This document shows, piece by piece, positions 26,552 through 38,846 of a stretch of 64,000 nucleotides of DNA. The number at the start of each line of letters is the position of its first letter. Position 1 is the first letter of the stretch. The position numbers and the translations under genes were made by a program. This DNA is from Chitinophaga sp. E66. GTDB taxonomy: Bacteria > Bacteroidota > Bacteroidia > Chitinophagales > Chitinophagaceae. The stretch covers positions 5,737,001-5,801,000 of the forward strand of contig CP079103.1 of NCBI GenBank assembly GCA_019285755.1, read 5' to 3'. Below the pieces are notes generated by a model. It saw only the letters and a program-made list of their open reading frames with translations. It searched no databases and had not been told where the DNA came from.

Positions 26552-29299
26552 ATGGTAAACATGAAAAGCATTACGCTATGCTGCCTGGCAGGTATGGGAT
26601 TCTGCACCGCCGCCTATGCCTATGAGGGTGGAAGGACAGATACCATCTTTCCGCCTGCCGGCGTTATTCACCGCGATACGGCGGACCTCCTCCTCCGGCA
26701 AACGGCCACGCTTTCGGGGTATTCCGTTTCAGGCCAGGCGTTAAGCCAGGCCCCGTGGCAGACGTCACCAACAGCCTTTCCGGCCGCTTTCCCGGTCTAT
26801 ACCTCCTTCAAAGCACCGGGCAACCGGGATTCGACGCGGGCATCTTCAGCCTGCGAGGACAGACGCCTACCATCCTCGTTAACGGCGTTCCGCGCAACTA
26901 CACCGACATCGACATGAACGACATAGCGTCGGTAACCGTGCTCAAGGATGCCGCGGCTACGGCGCTATATGGCGCCCGGGCACAGGGCGGGCTCGTGCTC
27001 ATCAAAACCAAACGCGGCGTAAACGCGCCGCCTGTGGTTTCCTTCACCGCCCAGTATGGTGTGCAGGAGCCTACCAGGCTGCCGCACCTCCTCAATTCCT
27101 ACGACTACGCATCCCTGTACAACGAAGCGCTCCGCAACGACGGCCGCGCCCCGCTGTATTCCGATACCGAACTCGAGGCCTACCGCACCCACAGCGATCC
27201 TTTCCGTTACCCGGACATCAATTGGTACGACGAAGCCCTCCGGCGCTCAACCCCTCAGGCCCGCTTCAACCTAAACATGCGCGGCGGCACGAAGAAGGCG
27301 TCTTATTTCACCTCGCTCAGCTACCTCGATCAATCCGGTATCTTCAAGACCGACGGGTCTAACACCTACAACACGAACGCCAACTTCAAAAGATATAACC
27401 TGACCGCCGGACTCGACGTGCAAATCGACCGCGACACAGAACTGGGTATCAACGTGCTCGGCAACCTCGGTAATACCCAGGAGCCGGGCGCCTTCACCGG
27501 GCAACTCTTCCAGAACCTGGCTGCCACCCCGCCCAACGCCTACCCGATCTTCAACCCGGACGGCTCCCTCGGCGGCAACAGCGACTACCGTAATAACATC
27601 TTCGCACAGATCAACCGAAGCGGCTACCGGACCGGCAGCACCCGCAACCTGGCGGTAGACGGACGGGTGAAAAGATACCTGCCCTTCATTACCAAAGGAT
27701 TATATGCCGCTGCGAACGTATCATTCTACTCCTCCTACTATGAAAACGTGAACTTCAGCAAGAGCTTCCCGTATTCAAAATGGACATCGGCAGCGCGGGC
27801 GATACCACTTACCAGAAATTCGGAGACCAGTCTGCCCAAACCAAAAACCCGGACGTCATCCTCGTGAACCGTCAGTTCTTTACGCAATTCATGCTGGGGT
27901 ACGATAAATCCATCGGCCATCATAACATATCCGGATTGTTACTCGCCTACCGGGATCAGAATACAAACGGTATGGAACTGCCGGCGGAAATGTGGCAATA
28001 TGGCGCAAGGGGAGATTACAACTGGAAGCAACAGGTATTTGTTCAGCTGAACGCCATGTGGGCGAGTTACAATTATCTGCCTTCCGTTACCCGGAAAGTA
28101 TTTCTCCCGTCCGCCTCCGTGGCCTGGGATGTGATGCAATCCGGTTTGACCGGTAAAGGCATCATCTCACAACTTAAGCCGCGTTTCGCATACGGTCTGA
28201 CGGCTAACGCCAACGCGGGGTACTTTGCATATAACCAATCCTATGTGAGCACCGGCGGCTACACTTTCGGAAATTCGCCCGTTGGCTCAGGCGGCGTAAC
28301 GGAAGGGGCGCTGGCCAATCCGCGCCGCGACTGGGAGATCGGGAAGAAACTGAATGCCGGGATCGACGGAAGCTTTTTCGACGATCACCTGCAGCTGGGC
28401 GTTGATTACTTCGTGCACCGGTTCGTGGACCTGATCCAGGCGCCGGGCAGCAGCTCCGGGTTGCTGGGGAACACCTGGCCCGTGATGAACCTCGGCCGCA
28501 ATGAGTACCGCGGATTCGAAGCGTACGCCGGTTACCGCAACAAAGTGGGCGCACTTCATTATAATATCATCGCCAACCTTTATTCCGAACAATCCAAAGT
28601 CCTGTTCCAGGACGAAATCGCACGCCCCTACCCCTGGCTGGAACGTACCGGCAGGCCTGTTGGCGCAAGTTTCGGTTACGAAGCCACGGGCTTTATGACC
28701 GAGGCAGACATCACGGCAAAGTCTCCCACCGTAACAGGATACACTGCCGTTCCGGGCGACCTGAAATTCAAAGACCAGAACGGCGACGGACTTATCGATG
28801 CAGACGACCAGGTTCAGATCGACCGGTTGAAGCCGGTGTATTATTATGGCGTTACGCTCGGACTGGCGTGGAAAGGATTTGACCTGAGCGCCGTGTTCTA
28901 TGGCACGCAGAACCGTACCATAAACCTGGCCCGTAATTCCTACTGGGAGTTCCAGGGGCTGGGGCTCCCGTCTTCGGCCACCACCTTACCCGCTGGACGC
29001 CAGAGACAGCCGCAACGGCAGATTATCCCCGCCTTTCCGCCGGAGCCAATCCCAACAATCACACGACGTCTTCTTTCTGGATCAAAAACGCCGACTACAT
29101 CCGCCTGAAGAACCTCCAGGTCGGGTACACGTTTACACAGTCCTGGCTGAAGTCGGTGAAGCTGAAGGAAGCCCGCCTGTTCCTGAGCGGGTACAATCTC
29201 CTTACTTCCACCAAACTGAAAGAGCTGGATCCGGAATCGTACCTGATGGGATATCCTAACATGCGCGTCTTCAACGCCGGTCTCAACATCAAATTCTAA
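26552..29299 (+). CDS. SusC/RagA-type TonB-dependent outer-membrane transporter (1)
   Basis: Imports oligomers across the outer membrane with its SusD partner, driven by TonB. About 915 residues. The signal peptide is MKSITLCCLAGMGFCTAAYA. There is no CarboxypepD_reg-like domain: only about 50 residues separate the signal from the plug (LSGRFPGLYLLQSTGQPGFD; SVTVLKDAAATALYGARAQGG). The plug is followed by the long barrel, ending MRVFNAGLNIKF with a C-terminal Phe. Frame breaks lie near 26757 (C4 for C5), 27778 (A4 for A5) and about 28980. A TTG/ATG alternative start exists at 26561. susD1 follows after 18 nt. Confidence 0.92.
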
Positions 29300-29317
29300 T
29301 CGCCAAAGCCAACAATC

Positions 29318-30961
29318 ATGATGAAAAGGAACAGTCAATATATATGGATGGGCCTGGCCTGTGCGGCGCTGACCTTCTCGGCCTGCCAGAAGTCGCTGGA
29401 AGATGGTCCGCTGGAAATGCTCACGGAAGATTACATCTTCGACCGGACAGATCCCCTTGGGCAGCGGGCCAGTTCTTACCTGTCGGATCTCTACTCCTAT
29501 CTGCCTAACGGATACAACCGCATTGGGTCAGACGTGCTGGATGCGGGATCGGATGATGCGATGTCTTCCGAGATCAACTCCACTATCGAATTCTTCAAGA
29601 CCGGGCGCCTCACTAATAGTTTTAACCCTGATGACGCCTGGGCGCGACAGTATTCCGTGATCCGCAAAGCCAATATCTTCCTCGCCAACATTGACGTGGT
29701 GCCGGTGGCGGATTCGCTGAATAAATACTGGAAAGCGGAAGCGCGCTTCCTGCGGGCCATGAGTTACTTCGAGCTGTATAAGAGATACGGTGGTGCGGTG
29801 CTCCTGGGCGACCATGTCCTGCAAACCACAGACAACTTCAACATCGCGCGCAATTCGCCTGAAGAAGTGGCGGAATATATCGTAAAAGAGTGCGACGCGA
29901 TCAAAGGTCTCGTTCGCCCGCAATTATATTATGATGTAGACCTGGGCCGTGTCACCCAATCTGCCGTGCTGGCCCTCAAGGCGCGTACGCTGCTATATGC
30001 AGCCAGTCCTTATATGAATGCATCGGCTACTACCGCGCAATGGCAGGCGGCGGCGGATGCGGCGGAAGCAGTGCTGGCGATCCCGCAACATAAACTGGAA
30101 GCTACTTTCAGTAACGTGTTCCTCACACGAAACAGTCCTGAGATCATCCTGGCTTACCAGCAGGCGGCCAACAGCACCGTGGAGCGAATGAATGAGCCCA
30201 TCGGATACCAGCGTGGCGGCCGCGGCATGACGAGCCCCACCAGGAGCTGGCAGACGCCTTCCCCATGAAGAACGGATTGCCCATCACGGACCCCGCTTCC
30301 GGATACGATGCCGCCAACCCATATAAAGACCGCGATCCACGTTTCTACCTCACGGTGTTCCACAACGGGATGACTGGCTCGGCCGTCCTATTGAGACGTT
30401 TGAAGGCGGTCGCGATAAACCGGGCAACGGCATCGCCGCTACGCGCACCGGGTATTACATGCGGAAGTTCATGACTTCTTCCGGCAGCGCATCTTCCTAT
30501 TCCAATGCCAATCACAACTTCCCCATATTCCGTTACGGACAGGTGATGCTCGATTGCGCAGAGGCATTGAATGAAGCACAAGGCCCCGTTGCCCGGGTGT
30601 CCGAACTGCTGCGGGAGATCCGTAAGCGCGGGGGATCACCGCCGGGGCAGACGGTAAATATGGCATGCCCGAAATCGCCGACAAGGCGGCTATGCGCGTC
30701 TTCATCCGCAATGAAAGAAGGATCGAAATGGCGTTCGAGGAACAGCGGTTCTGGGACATCCGCCGGTGGAAGATCGCGGAGTCTGTGCTGAACGGATCGC
30801 TTCACGGCATGAAGATCACCAAAGCGGCCGACGGCGGCCTCACCTATGAACGTGTCGCCATCCAGACCGTCTCCTTCGACGCGCGTCGCATGTACCGCTA
30901 TCCCGTACCGCTGTCGGAAGTACAGAAAACGCCCGCCCTCGGTCAGAATCCCAACTGGTAA
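29318..30961 (+). CDS. SusD/RagB-family nutrient-binding lipoprotein (1)
   Basis: Surface lipoprotein that forms the lid of the SusC1 channel. The lipobox is LTFSAC; then come the TPR-like helices with RFLRAMSYFELYKRYGG and SAVLALKARTLLYAASPYMN, and the C-terminal FRYGQVMLDCAEALNEA, RIEMAFEEQRFWDIRRWK and ALGQNPNW. About 548 residues with three breaks near 30240, 30377 and 30633. Complete once repaired. The ligand is unknown. Confidence 0.92.
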
Positions 30962-30981
30962 TCCACCTAAAAACGAATGTT

Positions 30982-33900
30982 ATGAAGCGGATCGCTTTAA
31001 TCATATTAATCCTTTCATGCTGCGGCGTACGGTTGCTCGCGCAAAGCGGCAAAGTGCTGAAAGGCACCATCGTGAACGCCAACAACGAGCCTGTGGTAAA
31101 CGCCACCATACAGGAAAAGGACACGCAGAACGGTACGGTGACAGATATTACCGGCAAGTTCGAGCTGCGCCTGAAAAGCAACAGCGGCATCCTCCTTGTG
31201 TCGCATATGAGTTATCTCCCCAACCAGGTGAAAGTGCCTTCCGGCGATGTGATTAACATCCGCATGGAATCGCGCTCCATCGATATGAATGAGGCCGTTG
31301 TGGTGGGGTATGGACGGCAGTCGAAAAGAACATGACTTCTTCGGTATCCAATGTGAAAGGTACCGAGCTCAGTAAAAGTTCATCGCCAACTTTGGGTAAT
31401 GCACTGACCGGTCGTCTATCAGGCGTAACGGTGATGCAGACCAGCGGCCAGCCGGGAGCGGATCTGGGTAACGTGTTCGTGCGCGGCCAGGGAAGCTTCA
31501 ACGGCAGCAACCGCCCCATGCTCATCCTCGACGACATAGAAGTGAGTTATGACGTATTGGGTACCATGGACGTGAATGAAGTGGAGTCTATCTCCGTATT
31601 GAAAGACGCGGCATCTACCGCTGTGTATGGGATCAAGGGTGCGAATGGCGTTATCCTTATTACCACCAAGCGCGGTAAGACCGGACCCCGAAAGTGAACT
31701 TCCTCACGGAACACGGCGTACAGATGCCTACGGCGCTGCCGAAGTTCCTCAACTCCTACGAGTCCGCCCTCCTGCGCCGCGAAGCCTGGGAGAACGAAGG
31801 AAAGGACCCCGTTGTCCAGGAGCCCGGCTTCCTTTCAGATGAAGCTCTCGAGGCATACCGCACCGGCTCCGATCCTTACCTTTATCCAGACGTGAACTGG
31901 TATGAAGAAGTGCTGAAGAAAAGCTCTTATCAGAACCGAAACAAGATCGATATCTCGGGCGGCACAGAGCGGGTGAAATACTTTACGTCTTTCGGGTACG
32001 ATTACCAGAACGGGATCTTTAAAGATTTCAGCCAATCGCAGGGATATAACGCCAACTACTACCTGAAACGTTATTCCTTCCGCGCCAACGTAGACATGGA
32101 CGTAACGAAGACCACGCTCGTGAAAGTGAGCGCTTCGGGTAACTTCAACGAAGTGAACAGTCCCAACGGTACAAGCGATCTGTACAGCGCCATCAGCGCC
32201 TTCCAGAACCTCCCGCCATACGCTTATCCTATCTACAATAAGAACGGTACGCTCGGGGCCGGCGGGTCTATCTACCCTCTTCCGCAACCCGGTGGGATTG
32301 CTGACTTACATGGGCTATAACCGGAATTACACCAATAAGCTGTACACCAACCTGAGCGTTAACCAGTCGCTGGATTTTATTACCTCCGGGTTGAGCGCGC
32401 GCATCCTGTTGGGATACAATAACGACAACCTGCATTCCCGCAACCTGACGCGCGGTAACTTCCCGTCGTACCGGTACGATGCGGTGAATGACCTCTACGA
32501 ACCGCGTGACCAGGGCATTACCAAGCTGGATCCGCCCGGCCGGGAGGCTCCCTGGGCCGTGTGAACCACGACTTCACCAACATCTTCCAGCTGGACTATG
32601 CCCGTAATTTCGGCAAGCACGGCCTTTCGCTCATGGCACTCCTCAATTCGGCCAGCCATCACCGCGGTACTACCGCCGAGGGCGCCGACGAGAAAGTGAT
32701 CTACGCTGAAAGAGGCTTCACCGGTAAGGCGGCCTACAACTACAATCATAAATATCTTTTCGAAGTGAGCGGCGCCACAACGGATCCGACCGGTTCAAAG
32801 GCAAGCAACGTTTCGCCTGGTTCCCAGCGGCATCCGCCGGCTGGAACATCAGCGACGAGAATTTCATGAAAGAGCGTATGAAGTTCATCACGAGCCTTAA
32901 ACTGAGAGGTTCAATCGGTCTGACGGGTATTGATGACGTAGGCACGAATAGTTACGTATACGAACAAGTATATCAGAACAGTGGAACGGTGAATTTCGGT
33001 GAAGTGGCTACGGGACTTCCTGGCATCCAGGAAGGTACGCTTGGCAACGACAATGTGACCTGGGAGAAAGACCGCAAATGGAACATTGGCCTGGACGCGT
33101 CCCTGTTCGACGGGCGCCTCGGCATGACCCTGGAATACTTCGACCGTTACCGTTACGACATCCTGACCACCCGCTCCGTTCCTACCATCGTAGGCGTGGG
33201 CCTGCCGCCGGTGAACCTTGGCAAGGTGCAGACGCGCGGCATCGAACTGGAACTGAACTTCAATGACCGCAAGGGCGACTGGGGCTATGGCATCAATGGT
33301 ATCTTCTCCTTCCAGAAAGGAAAAGTAGTAGAGCGAGATGAACCCGAACCCCGTTACCCGCACCTCCGCCGTACCGGACGCCCCATTGACCAGCCGTTCG
33401 GCTACATCTGGGACGGATTCTATCAGGACCAGACCGACATCGATACCAGCGCCAACCCGGCGGGTACCCTCATCCCCGGTGCACTTAAATTCAAAGACAT
33501 CAACGGAGACGGCAAGATCGACAACAACGACCAGGTGCCCATCGGTTACAGCCGCGTGCCGCAGATTCAATACGGCGTTACGCTGTCGCTCAGCTGGAAG
33601 CAGTTTGATCTGACATGCCTTATGCAAGGGGCAGCCTTGTTCAGCGTGTCTTACGGCGGCCAGTCGTCCGCGCCCTTCCAGTCGAACCTCCTGCCAATTC
33701 ACCAGGAACGCTGGGTGCCGGGCAAGGGTAACGATGCGAAGTTCTATTCGCTGTCTGCTTCTCTTTCCTCCAGCAACGGTTCCGCTTCTACCTTCTGGTT
33801 GCGCCGCGGCGATTACCTGCGGATCAAGAACGTAGAACTGGCATACCGCCTGCCGCGTTCCGTAGCGCAGAAAATACGGCTCGAAGGCGCAAGGATCTAC

Positions 33901-34035
33901 GCCAATACCTACAACCTGTTCACCTGGGCAAAGATGCATGACCTCTACGCACAGTGGGATCCCGAGCGCCCGGATGGCAACGCCAACTACCCGCTGCAGA
34001 AGATCATCAACGCCGGTATTCAAATCAATTTCTAA
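30982..34035 (+). CDS. SusC/RagA-type TonB-dependent outer-membrane transporter (2)
   Basis: About 1018 residues. Signal peptide (LIILILSCCGVRLLAQ), then a CarboxypepD_reg-like domain (VLKGTIVNANNEPVVNATIQE), the TonB-box region EAVVVGYGRQSKR, a plug (LGNALTGRLSGVTVMQTSGQ; SISVLKDAASTAVYGIKGAN) and the beta barrel to GIQINF. There is no STN domain, so it is not expected to signal through a FecR. Five one-base breaks: about 31328, 31688, 32284, 32550 and 32790. It starts 20 nt after susD1 and pairs with susD2. Confidence 0.92.
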
Positions 34036-34052
34036 CCTGAAATGCTGAAAAC

Positions 34053-35797
34053 ATGTTGTTTCGAAAATATTCACTTTACGCCGTGGCATTTGTGATGGCA
34101 GCCGCAACGGGTTGTAAGAAATCATCCGACTTCCTGGATGCGAAGCTGCCGAGCGATCTTAACGAGGAAACCGTATTCAGCGACAGCGCGCGGACGATGA
34201 ACTTCCTGAACAGGATTTACACGCAGGTGCAGCATAGCTCGTTGCCGGTGAACTATATGGGCGTGCCAACCGATGTGTGTACCGATAACGGGGAAGTATC
34301 GTACCAGGGCGCCACGCAACCGGGGCAGTACTTCAATAACGGATCGTATACGCCGGCCAACTGTCCTTTTAACGGCATGTGGAATGATTGTTACGCCAAC
34401 ATCCGCCGTGCTAACCGATATCTGTCGAAAGTAAGCGGGGTTCCGCTGAGCCAGGGCTGAAGAGCCGCACCACCGGCGAAGCGAAGTTCCTGCGGACCTG
34501 GTATTACTTCCTGCTCTGGCGTACTTACGGCGGTGTGCCCATCGTACCGTTATTGCAGATAACGGATGAGCTGAACCTGCCGCGCAATACTTACCAGGAC
34601 CTGGTGGATTACATGGTGAAGGAGTTAGACGAGGCGGCGGAGCTGCTGCCTCTCGATCATGAATCGCAGGATTATGGCCGTGCCACGAAGGGTGCGTGCC
34701 TGGCGCTGAAGTCCCGGATATTATTGTATGCCGCCAGTCCGCTGTACAATGGCGGAGGGATCGGTTCCCTTTCGGATTTGACGCGGTGAAGCAACTGGTG
34801 CAGTCGAACGCGGACGCCAACCGTTGGGTATTGGCAAAGAACGCGGCGCTGGCGGTTATCAATCTCAACAAGTACAGCTTGTATAGCGATAACGCGCAAC
34901 CTGGGTATGGTTATTATAAAACCTTCCTTACGCGTGTGAACAACGAGATGATCTTTTGCTTTATGAACGCGCCCGGGCGTACGCTGGAGTTCCTGTACCT
35001 GCCGAAGTCACGCGCGCCGCAGAGCAACGTGTCTTATCTCTTCCCCACGCAGACGATGGTGGATGCGTTCCCCATGGCGAACGGCCTCCCGATCACTGAT
35101 CCGGCCTCCGGGTATGATCCGGCCAATCCTTATGTGGGAAGGAGCCCCGCTTCAAATATTCCATCCTGTATAATGGCACCGTCTGGCGGAATAACAGCGG
35201 TACATACTCTCCTATTTATACCTATTTCATGGCGCCCAACGATGGAATGGGCTCCGACCCCAATGGCTACGCCACCCGCTACGGCGCTTACGTCCGCAAG
35301 ACGCTGGACGAAAACGTGACCGGCAGCCAGGGCAGCACCGAGCATAACTACCCGCTCATCCGCTACGCGGAGATCCTCCTCAATCTCGCGGAAGCGGAGA
35401 ACGAGATAGGCGGCCCCTCAGAGGCGGTATTCACCCACCTCCGCGACATCCGGCAACGCGCGGGTATCCAGCCTGGCGCGGACGGTAACTACGGCATCCC
35501 CGTGACAGCCGATAAAGACGCGCTTCGGGAGTTCATTCTGAACGAGCGCCGCATCGAGCTTTGCTTTGAAGGCCATCGTTTCTGGGACAACCGCCGTACC
35601 AAAATGGCGGAGCATACAGACGGCAGCCCGGAAGGAAAGCCCTTTTATGGCACTAAAATCACCGGTACGGAAGGCAACTGGAAATACGAACAGATCGAAG
35701 TGGAGAAGCGGTACTTCCGGCTGGAGATGTACTACATCCCCTGCCCCAGGCGCAGATCAACGTCGAAACGAACCTGTTGCAGAATCCGGGTTGGTAA
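34053..35797 (+). CDS. SusD/RagB-family nutrient-binding lipoprotein (2)
   Basis: About 583 residues. The lipobox is AAATGC, followed by KKSSDFLDAKLPSDL and the TPR-like core (KFLRTWYYFLLWRTYGGVPIV; ACLALKSRILLYAASPLYN). The C-terminus has YPLIRYAEILLNLAEAENE, RIELCFEGHRFWDNRR and NLLQNPGW. Breaks near 34452, 34765, 35145 and 35745. Partner of SusC2, 17 nt upstream. Confidence 0.92.
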
Positions 35798-35828
35798 TCA
35801 TACATAAACAAAGGCTTATCATACATTG

Positions 35829-38113
35829 ATGAATAGACAACGTGTAATGATGACAATGCTCATGGGTTTCGCACCCATGGGCATTGTTGCGCAACAGCAG
35901 CTCCCGCAGCTGCCGGCCCGGCAGGCGATGCAGGCTGACTGGATGCTGGAACCGGGGAAATTTCCGGCGGGCGTATATCGCTCCGCATCCGGAAAAGATA
36001 TCGTGTTGACGAACGGCCTCATATCCCGGACATTCAGGGTGGGAGATGGTTGCGCTACGGTAGGATTGGAAAACGGCATGACCGGTCAGCAGGAACTGCG
36101 GGCCGTGCGGCCGGAAGCGGAACTGGTTATTAATGGGAAGACCTGGGCTATCGGGGATTGAATGGCCAGCCTGTACAGAACTTCCTCACGGAAGCCTTCA
36201 TCGACAAAATGACGGCAGATACGACGGGCTTCCGTTACCGGGGATTCTCTACAAGTCCCACCCTGCCACGGTTCCCTGGAAACGTAATGCCGCCTGGCTG
36301 AGCGAAGACCTTCCTGGCCGGCGCCTGGTAAACGGCTCACATTCAGGTATGACGGTCCTGCCGCGATGAGAGGCGTATCCCTTGAAATCATCTATGAGCT
36401 GTATGATGGAATACCCGTCATGAGCAAATGGATGCGGCTGGTAAATAACGGTAGAGACACCTTGCGCCTGGACCGGTTCAAGTCGGAGATTCTCGCGCTC
36501 GTGGAAACCGCGCCCAAAGTTGATGCCGGTTCCCCGCGGGAATACCGCATCCTGGGCCGTAAAGATCCTCCGGCCAAAGAAACCCAGACAGACGCCCCGC
36601 GCGACTATATCGACCGGTTCACGCAGCTGTTCGTGGTGACGGATTACGCCATGGGCGGAGACATGGAGGCCATGAAAGATAACCCGGGCGTCCGCTGGGT
36701 CCATGATCACCCTGAATACGAAAAAACAGGCATCCGTTACTATGGCCAATATAAACCCGCCCGGGTCGAATGCACACCGCCTTTCGGTCCCGGCATATCG
36801 CTGGCGCCTGGTAAGGAATGGGAATCCTTCCGCGCCTTCGAAATGCTGCGCGATGCTACTGATGATGAGCGCCGCGGCCTGGCGGAGATGCGCTTCTGGC
36901 GCGCCATGGCCCCCTGGACACAGGAGAACCCCATGTTCATGCACGTGCGCAGCGCGGATACGGACGCCGTGAAACTCGCCATCGACCAATGCGCGGCAGC
37001 AGGATTCGAAATGGTGATCATGACCTTCGGTAGCGGCTTTAATATTGAAAACAAATCCCCGGAATACCTGCAACGGATGAAAATGCTCGGAGATTACGCG
37101 CGCAGTAAAAGGGTAGCCATCGGCGGATACTCCCTGCTCGCCAGCAGGGGCGGCAAACCAGAAAACCTCATCATCAGCGAGCGTACCGGCCTCCCCGCCA
37201 CCAACCCGCAGAACGGCGCGCACTTCGGGAAAACGCCCTGCCTGAGCACCGCCTGGGGTGAGGAGTATTTCCGTACGCTGAAAGATTACTTCGCCGCTAC
37301 CGGTATGAATGCCTTCGAGAACGACGGCGCTTATCCGGGAGACGCCTGCGCCTCCACGGAGCACGCGTTCCACGAAGGGTACGACGATTCGCAATGGACA
37401 CAGTGGGAGCGCATCCACTCCTTTACAAATGGTGCCGCGGCGAGGGGATCTACCTCAACGTACCCGACTGGTTCTTCCTTTCGGGCAGCAGCAAGACCGC
37501 CATGGGGTACGTGGAAACGAACTGGTCGCTGCCGCGGGAATTCCAGGAAGTGATAGAGCGGCAAAATATCTATGACGGCACTGGCAGAAGTCGCCCTCCA
37601 TGGGCTGGATGTTCGTTCCGCTTACGCAGTACCACGGCGGTGGCGCGGCAGCTACCATAGAACCGTTGCACGAGCACCGGGTCATTACGAGCGCCGCATG
37701 GCTAACCTCTTAGGCGCCGGCGTACAGGCCATCTACCGTGGCCCGCGCCTCTTCGACACCAGCGAAACCAAAGCCATGGTGCAAAGAATGGTCGCCTTTA
37801 CAAATCCCGCCGCGCCATTCTTAATTCTGATATTGTGCACCTTCGCAGGCCGGACGGCCGCGACTGGGATGGTATTCTCCACGTGAACCACCGCCTGGAT
37901 ACCTGTGGGTTTGCCATGCTGTACAACCCGCTGCCCGAACCGGTGACACGAACTATCCGCCTGCCCCTGTATTACACCGGGCTGAAAAGGACCGCCACAA
38001 TTACCATCAAAGACACAGCTCCGCGCCGCTATACGCTCGACGGGCGGCAGACCGCCAACATTACAGTGACTATCCCCGCGAACGGGTATCTGTGGGCGGA
38101 AATCACCCGATAA
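35829..38113 (+). CDS. Secreted alpha-galactosidase-like glycoside hydrolase
   Basis: About 765 residues. Signal peptide (MTMLMGFAPMGIVAQ), an N-terminal beta domain, then a TIM-barrel-like region (FEMVIMTFGSGFN; KRVAIGGYSLLASRGGKP). The likely catalytic segments are AFENDGAYPGDACASTEH and SMGWMFVPLTQYHGGGA. A C-terminal beta domain follows (DGILHVNHRLDTCGFAMLYN). It resembles Bacteroidota proteins annotated as alpha-galactosidase (clan GH-D type), but I cannot fix the CAZy family. About seven frame breaks, mainly 36155-36330 and 37425-37800. It is the only glycosidase in the locus and follows susD2 by 31 nt. Confidence 0.72.
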
Positions 38114-38140
38114 CTTTTCTCTTAACGCATACTGTGTATT

Positions 38141-38169
38141 CCCCGGGGCCTTTTGGCCCCGGGGTTTTG
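38141..38169 (+). terminator. Intrinsic terminator after the glycoside hydrolase
   Basis: Perfect 10-bp GC stem CCCCGGGGCC / GGCCCCGGGG with a TTTT loop (38141-38164), followed by TTTTGTTTT. It separates the first SusCD-hydrolase block from the sigma-factor block. Confidence 0.9.
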
Positions 38170-38195
38170 TTTTCTGCCCGAAAGTTCTACTTTCG
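38166..38195 (+). promoter_or_regulatory. Promoter of the first ECF sigma gene
   Basis: TTTG at 38166-38169 and TACTTTCG at 38188-38195 (near-consensus TAnnTTTG), 18 nt apart, 19 nt before the ATG at 38214. The -33 box overlaps the T-tract of the preceding terminator. Confidence 0.55.
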
Positions 38196-38213
38196 TAAGG
38201 ATTGCGAAGGGGC

Positions 38214-38783
38214 ATGGGAGACTACTTAACTTACACTGACAGTGAACTGCTTGCGCTACTGAGGACCGGCGACCGCCAGGCCTTTGAAGAAATCTATCGC
38301 CGCCATTGGAAGGATATGTACCGGACGGCCTGGCTGATGCTGCATGACCAGGCTGCCAGCACGGACATCGTGCAGGATATCTTCGTATGGTGCTGGGAGA
38401 AGCGGGCAGTTATGCAGGTGGCCTCGTTGGGAGGCTACCTGGCGATGGCCGTGCGCTATAAAGTCGCCAACCACATCCGCCGCGAAAAAGTACGCGCGGG
38501 GTTCTTCGCGGAGGCGCAAAGCCTCCGGCTCACGGAAAGTGCTGAAGAGCTCACCCTGGAACTGAAGGAACTGCGATCCATCATCGCACAGTTTACGGAA
38601 GAACTGCCTGGCCGCTGCCGGGATATCTTCTACCTCAGCCGCTTCGAATACCTCTCCAATAAAGAAATCGCCGCCCGCCTGGGCGTTTCCGAGAAAACGG
38701 TGGAAAACCAGATCAACATCGCCCTGAAAAGGCTGCGTATGCGGCTGGGGAGCCTCTCTGCCTGGATGGTTCTCTTCCTGTAA
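38214..38783 (+). CDS. ECF RNA polymerase sigma factor (FecI-like) (1)
   Basis: Intact, 189 residues from the ATG before GDYLTYTDSELL; an upstream alternative start at 38202 adds four residues. Region 2 (FEEIYRRHWKDMYRTAWLML; STDIVQDIFVWCWEKR) and region 4 (CRDIFYLSRFEYLSNKEIAARLGVSEKTVENQI) are clear. It sits before a fecR and a SusC with an STN domain, the usual cell-surface signalling trio: a glycan bound by SusC3 should release this sigma factor from FecR. Confidence 0.93.
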   Translation: MGDYLTYTDSELLALLRTGDRQAFEEIYRRHWKDMYRTAWLMLHDQAASTDIVQDIFVWCWEKRAVMQVASLGGYLAMAVRYKVANHIRREKVRAGFFAEAQSLRLTESAEELTLELKELRSIIAQFTEELPGRCRDIFYLSRFEYLSNKEIAARLGVSEKTVENQINIALKRLRMRLGSLSAWMVLFL

Positions 38784-38846
38784 AAAATATTTTCACCTCC
38801 TTTGGGGATGCGGCTTCGCCGGGTGCCTTTGGTATAAGGACTTACT

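Noticed and set aside
32911..34125. 404-codon open frame on the minus strand inside susC2
   Set aside because: It is a shadow frame of a GC-rich SusC gene; its translation has no domain and the plus strand encodes a full TonB-dependent barrel.
36249..37418. 389-codon minus-strand frame inside the glycoside hydrolase gene
   Set aside because: Antisense shadow; the plus strand has clear hydrolase segments over the same span.
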